Positions 57,101 to 64,000 of a DNA stretch of 64,000 bases are shown here, piece by piece. The notes beneath the pieces are model-generated. The model saw only the letters and a list, made by a program, of their open reading frames with translations. It did no database searches and was not told the origin of the DNA. The stretch is from the NCBI GenBank assembly GCA_907165135.1, contig OU015568.1:2488501-2552500 (forward strand), written 5' to 3'. Position numbers and translations under genes: made by a program. This DNA comes from Oikopleura dioica (taxonomy: Eukaryota > Chordata > Appendicularia > Copelata > Oikopleuridae). Positions within the stretch are counted from its first letter, which is position 1; every line of letters starts with the position of its first letter.

Positions 57101-59100
57101 ATCATTTCTACAGAGACATACAGGGAGATCGGGACCAAAGTGTTGAGCAAAATTGTATAGGACCAAAAAATAAGCGCTCCAGATTTCCAAGGCGTCCAAG
57201 CTAGGCTACTCCAGTCTTCTACCTCCATCCAATCATCGTTGATTTCATTATCCCAGGGGTTGAATTGTCGGAAATAAATCCCAATGTTGAATTCGCTCAC
57301 GATATGGCCGATAGTAGCGCCAAAGGCGAACAAAACAAGAATGGCAAAAATAATAATAACGAGGCGATTCATGAGGAGATCCATGTTAGTCCGCTTGAAC
57401 CGGGCATTTCCGCCATTCTTCATCAATTTCGAGTCTGGTCCCGCGTAAACTACGACGCCAATTGCTGAAGGAGTATTTCGCAGAATCGTTCCGCGAAGGA
57501 GGACGTTGTCGTTTGAAACTTGGACCTTGCCACTTTTTGAATTAAAAGTTCCGTCGAATTTGGGGAGGCGGTCATTTGGCAGCTCAACATCCATACTTGT
57601 TCCGTCCGTGTTTTTGACTAGTTTCGCAAAATCTTGATTCTCCCAGTCGTCGAAATCGATCGTCTCGGTCGTTTCCTTCAGCGCCGTTTTTATTTTCAGA
57701 TTGGTTTCTCCATCCAATTCAGCTGTTTCTAGAAACGCCACTGCATCCTCATTTTCCGAGGCCAGCAGAACCACATCTGCAGGCACTCCTTCATCCTTTT
57801 TGAGCAAGAGAAGATTGCCAGTCATGACGTCTTTCCAAGGAATGATTTCTAGCTGGCCATTTTTGAGAATTTTCAGGACTTTCTTATTGTTTAAAAATCT
57901 ATCTTGGCGATGGCGCTGCAAATCATCGTATCCGTCTTTAATCATGGTCACTTTGAAGGGCTTAACCTTTCTCACCACTCGGTTTTGAAAGACATGATTT
58001 AGTGCTAGCATTATCTCGTAATTACTAATTAGTCAAATTGTTGTTAGAAGATTAAGCCAAGACCTAGAAGTACGAGAATGAGGGGGATGGCAGTGCCGGC
58101 TGGATTGACGGAAGAAATGATTGGAATGCATTGAAGAACAACCATGACGAGAAAATAAATATTGGCGAAGCGGTGGAATTGGATGAAGAGGTTGAGGGGG
58201 ATGAAGGTGAGGATGTTGTATTTTGAGGTCTTTTTTTTGTGATCAAAAGTAGTTTCTTTTTAGATTCGGCAAATCAAAATGATCCGAAAATCTTCAGAGC
58301 CAATCAGATTCTGATGATTTAGAGGATAAATTGAAATCTGATTGGCTCGCTACTGATTCAATTAAATCTTATTAAATTAAATAAATTAAAAAAATCCCTT
58401 TTTCCTCAAAAATCCTGGAAAAGACAATTATTAATCACTAGGGTAGGCCAAAAAAGGGTGAAGTCTTCAAATCTCATTCAAACTTTCAGAGGTCATTGAA
58501 GGGGCGCTATTAAAAGAGAATTTCAAAAAAAATCTCGAAAAAAATTTTTGGGAATTTTTTTTCCGCCCAAAAAAATTGAAAAATCAGTTTTTTCGTAAAA
58601 TTTTTTTCTGAGATATATTTTTCACTCCTTTTTATTGCAGATTCTTGTAGATCTTGACAAGGCGGTCATTTTGATACCCGAATCATGTTAAAGGGATAAG
58701 CGGAAAGATCCGAAATCTGTAATTGAAAACTGTATATTTCATATGTTACGTAATCCGAAATTTCTAGAATTACTGAAAGTACAGTAAATCTCTGTTCAAA
58801 ATTGTGGAGAATCAAATTCTGAGTAATTTGATGCTAATTTTAAGTCAATCGCCTCGTCGAGATCTATCAGAAACTGCAATAAAATTCGCTGAAATGAGAC
58901 TTCACTTTTTTCTTGGCCGACCCTATTAATCACCTCCCTTAATTTCATTGATTTCATGATCTTTGTTCGCGTAATTACTCCACAGCTTCTTTTTGCTCCC
59001 TTGCCAAAATTTCGGAATCTGCGAAGGTCCACTCCATCTCTCTGAATCAATCACAACCCTTCTCGTTTTTGAGCTCACTTTCGTCTGCATATCTTCTTTG
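54111..59100 (-). CDS. P4-ATPase (phospholipid flippase, ATP8-type)
   Basis: Membrane flippase moving aminophospholipids to the cytosolic leaflet. Exons: 59100-58938 (start MQTKVSSKTRR...HEINEIK), 58229-58064 (TSKYNILTFIPLNLFIQFHRFANIYFL), a long exon 57950-55746, then several short ones to the stop at 54111. All catalytic motifs are present: LDGETNLK, VSYIFSDKTGTLTQN (phosphorylated Asp), AQSPDEGALVSAARAFGF, MSVVIREG, GDGANDVSMIKEAH. The C-terminal spans include [33 protein letters not shown]. Two introns are non-canonical: 58230-58937 (GG-AG, holding a MITE) and 55642-55745 (GA-AG). The AG at TTTTTAG|CAAAGAAG 12 nt before the ATG may be a trans-splice site. Length about 1150 residues, normal for the family. 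Confidence 0.92.
58439..58925. mobile_element. hAT-like MITE inside flippase intron 1
   Basis: 487-bp element flanked by a perfect 8-bp duplication TTAATCAC (58431-58438 and 58926-58933). Terminal inverted repeats: TAGGGTAGGCCAAAAAAGGG at the left and the matching CTTTTTTCTTGGCCGACCCTA at the right, extending to GTGAAGTCT/AGACTTCAC. The 8-bp duplication and TAGGG ends fit the hAT superfamily. No transposase. Confidence 0.88.
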
Positions 59101-59848
59101 CTAAAAAGGAAACTACAGTTTTTTGTTTTCGTTTTTATGGAAAGTCGTTCATCGAATGATGAATTTTGTTCCCATAGCAGCGTAAACGTAAAAATTTGCT
59201 TTTGCTTTTTTGTAGGAAAATGACTGAGAAGTTTATTCTGATGAATAGAGAAAAATTGATTTTATGAGCGTCAGAACGAAAAATTTAATACTTTCAAATC
59301 CTTTTCATATTTTTACGTCGAGAATCGTACATAATTTACGCAAAAATAGAGTTACGTTTTTGAACTATGAATTAAATTTTTAAGATTTTTAAAAGGAAAA
59401 ACAGAGTTTCGCTAGAAACGATTTTTACGAGTATTTAATTTATGAATTATCTTTCGATCATTTTTTATTGTCTCTGATCATTTAAAAATGAATCGTACCG
59501 TTTTTCTTCTGACATCGTAATTTTCTTAGTGTTTTTTCTTCATCATTCTATTCTGATTTTCTCCAACAGGGTGAATCTCTCAATCGGTAAATGAAACCAC
59601 CTCGATTTTCTGGCTTTTTCACTGCTTGACGAAATTCTCCAAATATTTGCTTCCGTCAAATACTCCCTTTCCGCGTCTCGTTATCAAAGCGCAAATATAC
59701 GAATAGCTTTTCGTAAGACCGATTCGTCAGAAAACTATCGAAAACGAAAAAATGTCTCTCAAAGCGTTTTTTCTTTGTAATTCTTGCGTTTGTAAAATAT
59801 CACGCTCATTTGGCTCGGTGTAGTGCGCCCCGGACGTCGATTTATTAT
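59101..59848. other. Intergenic, nothing recognised
   Basis: AT-rich, no supported gene on either strand; upstream region of the flippase gene on one side. Confidence 0.5.
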
Positions 59849-61240
59849 TCAGGCATTTTTACGACGACGCAGGACAAAAGGGGAGATCTGGGACGCAAAA
59901 TTGCTTTCATAAAAATATTTGGGGAGACAAAACTCTGATTCAATAAAGCAATTAAGGATACAGAGCGGCCGCCACTGCTTCACTGATTTTGTGAAAACAA
60001 AACCGTCAGAATTAGATTTTGGACTTGGCTTGGTGAAGATGAATGATTTGCAAGCTATAAAACTCGAGAATTTAGGGATAGTTCTTACAAATTGAGAACT
60101 ATTGATGAATAAAAGGCATTTTGGTAAATTCATGTTACTTGTTGTTGTTGTCGTCGTTGTAGTTGTGGTCGTTGTCGTTGTTGTAGTCGTTGTGGTAGTC
60201 GTTGTGGTCGTTGTTGTTGTAAAGAGACAGGTATCCTGATCTTTGTCGAAAATCTGTCCAAACGAGCAAAATCGACAAGTCCCTTCATTATTGCAAAAAC
60301 AGCTTCGAACTCCTTGTCCGAAAATTCCATCACACTCATTTTGACAATCTGAGTCATAGCAATTCGGAGTTGTTGTCGTTGTTGTCGTTGAAGTTGTAGT
60401 TGTTACAAAAACTAAATGTTCAAAAGCTTCGATATGTACAGAGTTACTTACTTCCCATATCGCCTGTTGTTGTCGTTGTCGTTGTTGTGGATGTAGTTGT
60501 TGTTGGAACAGGCGTAGTTGTTGTTGTTGCTAGAGCAAAAGGTAAGAACGATCGACAATGAGAAAAAACCTTCGCCAGAGCAAACATCCTGAGCATGATT
60601 CCAGCTCTCCCCTCCGGGACAAAGAGCACAATCCCCTTTTGAGTCACAGTAACAACTCGCGATATTCACCCCGAACGTCATGTCACACTCTTGTTGGCAC
60701 TGAATGTCCAGGCAGAACTTCGCCGTCGTTGTTGTCGTTGTCGTCGTTGTTGTAGTTGTCGTTGTGCTTGAGCAAGAATCGAGATCCTTGATGAAGAAAT
60801 CGCCAAAAGCGCAGAATCTACAGTCTCCTTCGTAGTTGCAGAAGCAGCTTCGGACTTCTGGGCCGAATATTCCGTCGCATTCAGCTTGGCAATCGGAGTC
60901 GTAGCAGTTTGGGGTGGTTGTTGTTGTCTTTTTAGTGGCTCAGAGAATTGGTTTTGCTGCATTTTTGGGAAGAGAGTGTTTATTGTTCGGAGCCCTACTC
61001 GTAGTTGTCGTTGTGAAAGGAACAAACGTTGTTGTCGTGGAAATCGTCGTCGTCGTTGTTGAAGTCGTCGTTGGATAGAACTGATAACCAAGCGAGGTAG
61101 TGAGCGTTTCCTGAGATAATCCAGTAATTAACCTGTTTTAATAAGCGGCATCAGCGATAAGTGATCAACTTACCCGGTCGGCAGAAACCCACAAAAGGAA
61201 GTCCGTTGCGGTGTAAGAATCTGCACCTTCTACGACCACT
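59849..61240 (-). CDS. Thr-linked Cys-module secreted protein (ends unresolved)
   Basis: Three related Cys-rich modules are readable in order: NCYDSDCQAECDGIFGPEVRSCFCNYEGDCRFCAFG (about 60910-60800), KFCLDIQCQQECDMTFGVNIASCYCDSKGDCALCPGG (about 60722-60610) and NCYDSDCQNECDGIFGQGVRSCFCNNEGTCRFCSFG (about 60375-60262) in consecutive parts, each followed by DxDxC. They are joined by long Thr runs coded by ACN repeats, a mucin-like plan. A fourth, more diverged module end (RRRCRFLHRNGL...FCRPG) seems to lie near 61180-61240. Introns are short. Neither the signal-peptide exon nor the last exon could be fixed; one possible stop is at 59849. Likely extracellular matrix or house protein, by inference. 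Confidence 0.55.
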
Positions 61241-61327
61241 TATCAAATGATTATGAAACCTGATTCCACAGATTAAATTCTCAAAAATCTCAATTACTCC
61301 AGAATTGATAGAGAAAGAAATGTTTAA

Positions 61328-61633
61328 TCAAATTCCTGAGCCATCTTCGTTCTCAGTCACCGTCGTTCCAGAAACAATCGAAATCAGCTCTCCTTGAACA
61401 TCGGTGATGAAAATGTTCAATCCGCCCTCGCCATCGTCAAAAATATAGCAAATACTCCCATCCGGCGCTTTGTACTCGCCGACGATTGTAGAAAGAAGCG
61501 GATCTTGCAAGAGTTACACTGTCGAAAAAAATCCCGGGAAATGATGATTATGTAATAAAAGGCTTTTGCTCAAGGTGACGAGGCTTCAAAAAACCAGCCG
61601 CTTACCGAATGTTTCCGGAACGAGGCTACTCAT
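61328..61633 (-). CDS. Short acidic protein of unknown family
   Basis: Two exons (MSSLVPETF from 61633, then DPLLSTIVGEYKAPDGSICYIFDDGEGGLNIFI...) joined across a GT-AG intron (about 61504-61605) give about 67 residues. The sequence has a beta-rich look (GSICYIFDDGEGGLNIFITD, VQGELISIVSGTTVTENED) and no signal peptide. No match recognised. Confidence 0.5.
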
Positions 61634-61848
61634 TATGGTCTTTTGGAGATCAGTTCATTTTTGCGAAGCAAGTTATTTTTATCAAATTCGAAATCGGGTA
61701 TTGATTGAAGAAAATTTTTCGCTTAAGAAAAATTAAAAACCATAAGTTTTCTTAAAATTTTCCGGTTTTGCAAAAATTATCATCTGGCAAAAGTGACAGA
61801 CACAGAAAAGTTATCGGACTGTATTTGCCCGAAGGTTTAATCTTATTT

Positions 61849-62067
61849 TTAGAATATTATAAATGATAAATCATGCAAACTCTTTCCTGAGCTTTTATAA
61901 GATTCCAGCGCTCCCAAACTAAATCCGAATTTTCTCAAAATCTTCAAATTCTTCGAGCTTCCGGAAAGTCTCTCAACAGCACCAACGTTCTCATTCTTCT
62001 GAAAGAGCTGCTCATCCCCTCTGCCAAGAGCAGCAAGAAGCAACAAAAAGAAGAATTTCAGACTCAT
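61849..62067 (-). CDS. Short secreted protein
   Basis: Single-exon frame of 72 residues. MSLKFFFLLLLAALGRG is a strong signal peptide. The mature part DEQLFQKNENVGAVERLSGS, KNLKILRKFGFSLGALESYKSSGKSLHDL has no Cys and single basic residues only. The start at 62067 is preferred to the ATG two codons upstream because it begins the signal peptide directly. Function unknown. Confidence 0.5.
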   Translation of the reverse strand: MSLKFFFLLLLAALGRGDEQLFQKNENVGAVERLSGSSKNLKILRKFGFSLGALESYKSSGKSLHDLSFIIF

Positions 62068-62250
62068 GGTCAAGAAACAGCCGAATTCTGATTTTGTCTA
62101 TTTGATGATTTGATTAAATTCGTTGACTTTTGGATCCGTGAAAATTAGGTTGTTCTCGCCGAAATGGAGTTTCTATCGCTTTTTCAATTATATAACAAAG
62201 AAAATAAGGGCTACATAAAACAAGGCTCGGCCCTTAAAATAACTTTGAAG

Positions 62251-62352
62251 AAAAGCCGCATTTAGCGGCTGTTTCAAAATTGAAGCCGCAAGGAATTTTT
62301 TTTCTTAATCTTTTGCGGCTTTGATTTTGAAAAAGCCGCTGCGCGGCTTTTC
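62251..62352. repeat. Cluster of GCGGCTT hairpins
   Basis: AGCCGC-attta-GCGGCT (62254-62270), GAAGCCGCAA ... TTGCGGCTTTG (62283-62322) and AAAAGCCGC-tgc-GCGGCTTTT (about 62331-62351) follow each other. The last has the same form as AAAGTCGC-gta-GCGACTTT in the SART1 intron. Confidence 0.8.
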
Positions 62353-63063
62353 TTTAAAGCTGTCTGAAGGCCCTGAATCAGCTTGCCGAGCCTAGGTATC
62401 AAGAAAATAAATAAATTTATTGAAGAAAAAACGAAACGGAAGCCTTGATTTCCGACAATCGAAAAAGCGCCCGTTCCAAAACGTGCACAGGAAGATTGAA
62501 TTTGTTTGGAAAGCGCGAGCGCCGGGGAAATTCGAATTAACAAGATGAGGATTAATTCCGTTTTGATGACTCACTGATTTTTATGGATAAAAATCAAACA
62601 CAGTTACCCCTCGTTTTGAAGTTGGAAAGCCTGTGAAGTAGGGTATCTTCCGATAAGTAACGCGAATCAAAGCAAATGTCCGAAAATGTTACCAATTAGT
62701 TTGAAAACTTCAGATCCGCGCGTTTTCACGCTAAATTGAAGAAACATGTGTTGGATTAAAAATTTATACCAGGTGCTTCACGTTTTCAGAAGCTCAGTTT
62801 TTAAAGGTTGAACTTTTGAGGATTTTTGAGCGAAAAAATTTCGCTTCTCGTCAAAATTTTTTTATTGCTTATTTTTCGGTGAAAATGCCTAAAAGTTCAG
62901 ACTTTTTTCTGTTATATTTTTGAAATAAGGATTAAGACTTATCATTGACGACTAGAAATTATTTCTGTCGCTCAATCTTTATCGGGGCGTGATAAAGAAA
63001 TTGACGGCTTTTTTATTTCCAAGCTTAGTTTGTTTTTGCCTCAAAAGATACGATGGGGATCAA
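62353..63063. other. Intergenic, nothing recognised
   Basis: No supported gene. Short frames here lack signal peptides, domains or plausible splice partners. Confidence 0.4.
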
Positions 63064-63415
63064 ATGAAAGAGCTGAAAATTTTAACTGGATTTCTTTTTT
63101 TCATAACTATCGTATTCTTCTTTTTAACTGAGACTCTCAGTCTGAGAGAACAGATAGACACTATATTCAAACAAACGTTTTAATCATTAGATCGGGCGAA
63201 AAAGAGAAACAAATTATAAAATCGCTGCCAGCAGAAAATGTTCTCCTAGCGACAGGATACAGAACCGGCTCTTCTTTTTTCGCAGAGCTTTTTAATCAAA
63301 ATGATGACGTTTTTTACGTAAGTTTTTTTCGTACAACATTTACTGGAATCTAAATTCATTTTCAGCTTTTTGAGCCAGATCACAACGTGGTATCAAAAAA
63401 GGGATGGATGAGTTA
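63064..63415 (+). CDS. GlcNAc/Gal 6-O-sulfotransferase-like protein, 5' part
   Basis: Start of a Golgi type II sulfotransferase of the CHST1-7 group. Exon 1 is MKELKILTGFLFFITI (membrane anchor). A 29-nt GT-AG intron (63112-63140) leads to SERTDRHYIQTNVLII...ENVLLATGYRTGSSFFAELFNQNDDVFY, and after another intron (63321-63365) to LFEPDHNVVSKKGWM. RTGSSF is the PAPS 5'-phosphosulfate loop, and the FYLFEPxH block is typical of this group. A stop follows at 63413-63415. Either the next donor is just before it, and the gene continues beyond the window through a large intron, or the gene is truncated by the repeat-like sequence that follows. Confidence 0.7.
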
Positions 63416-64000
63416 GGGTCCGACACGATCGGAGGACTCGATTTTTCAAAGGGCAAAATAAACAACACCCCCAAAGAAAATCATAGGATAACCTAGGTTA
63501 TCGAATACGGCGAAAAATATGCCGGCACTTAAAGCCCGGCAAATCTTCTAAATCGCCGATTTCTCTCGGTTTTTTGGGTTTCTAGGTCGTTCACAATTCC
63601 AGGCCCGTTCCTTGATTTTTAACTTTAAGGGGGAGTATCACGCTTTTACGAAAGTCGGATGTCTAATAATATCTTTCCAGATTTTTATAGCTTAGGCCTT
63701 AATTAACAAAAAAGGTATTCAATATTTTTCTTATTTTTCAGAAAAAATACCCGAAAAACGACATTGAAAGTTGCCTACTCGCGCCTATTGACATTTGTCT
63801 GCGACACTGTGGGTGAAAAAATTGTGTTCAGAGTACTTTATTTTTACATTTTTATGCATTTTAAATGAATATTCTCACATAAAAACATCAGAAAATCTTC
63901 ATTGAAGCATTTTTCAATACCGATTGAATTCATGAAAAACTTTATTTTTGGAAGTATTTTTTCAAAAAAATTTTTGTTAAGAATTTTTTGAGTACACAAA
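63416..64000. other. Repeat-like sequence after the sulfotransferase exons
   Basis: No coding frame. It contains a perfect 16-bp palindrome GATAACCTAGGTTATC (about 63485-63500) and GCCGGC/GCCCGGC motifs. It may be an inserted element or a long intron; the right border is outside the window. Confidence 0.3.

Overview
The window looks like nuclear DNA of an appendicularian tunicate, most like Oikopleura dioica. The base composition is AT-rich and genes are packed a few hundred bases apart on both strands. Introns are tiny (most 28-60 nt), and many reading frames only make sense if some introns start with GA or GG instead of GT. Several downstream genes have an AG acceptor one base before the ATG, as expected for spliced-leader trans-splicing of operons. 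Animal gene families are plain to see (FGF, homeobox, EIF3G, SART1, DPH7, NAB, ABRA, SLC5, P4-ATPase, ZP-domain proteins), so this is not prokaryotic or organellar DNA. The species call is an inference.

Layout. 1-6.7 kb: a Met/Asp-rich repeat secreted protein cut by the left edge, a secreted DNA/RNA non-specific nuclease, small membrane proteins, tRNA-Arg, a repeat patch, and an MGxxxC lipid-anchor protein. 7-15.7 kb: cytidine deaminase, an FGF, tRNA-Glu, a homeobox gene, a Cys-rich secreted protein and a multi-pass membrane protein. 16.2-19.9 kb: a secreted protease with three trypsin domains. 20-26 kb: a RING-like/coiled-coil protein, a PLAC8-like protein, a heparan-sulfate 3-O-sulfotransferase-like enzyme, and a GPI-anchored two-domain Ly6/uPAR protein with proteoglycan-like SGDG motifs. 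26.2-29.7 kb: small secreted proteins, including a tandem pair of an unrecognised family. 29.9-36.9 kb: a same-strand run NAB, EIF3G, DPH7, SART1 that looks like an operon; a secreted gene sits inside a SART1 intron. 37-39.5 kb: a Ly6-like secreted protein, ABRA, and a short secreted protein. 40.5-45.7 kb: two tandem ZP-domain genes separated by a Tc1-like MITE and a large inverted array of a 13-mer. 46-49.8 kb: an SLC5 symporter, a nearly perfect 251-bp inverted repeat, and a small membrane protein. 50-59.1 kb: a carbohydrate sulfotransferase, a four-span membrane protein, and a P4-ATPase whose first intron holds a hAT-like MITE. 59.8-64 kb: a Thr-linked Cys-module protein, small genes, a hairpin cluster, and a GlcNAc/Gal 6-O-sulfotransferase-like gene cut by the right edge or an insertion.

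How the genes fit together. Extracellular products dominate: secreted or membrane proteins, ZP, Ly6, FGF, protease, and three Golgi sulfotransferases of different families. The housekeeping genes sit together in one operon-like run. The most notable pattern is a set of GA-AG and GG-AG introns, several of them hairpin-like or carrying MITEs. One is present in one ZP paralog and absent from its neighbour, which points to recent intron gain. Exon junctions were worked out by hand from frame and homology. No transcript data were available.
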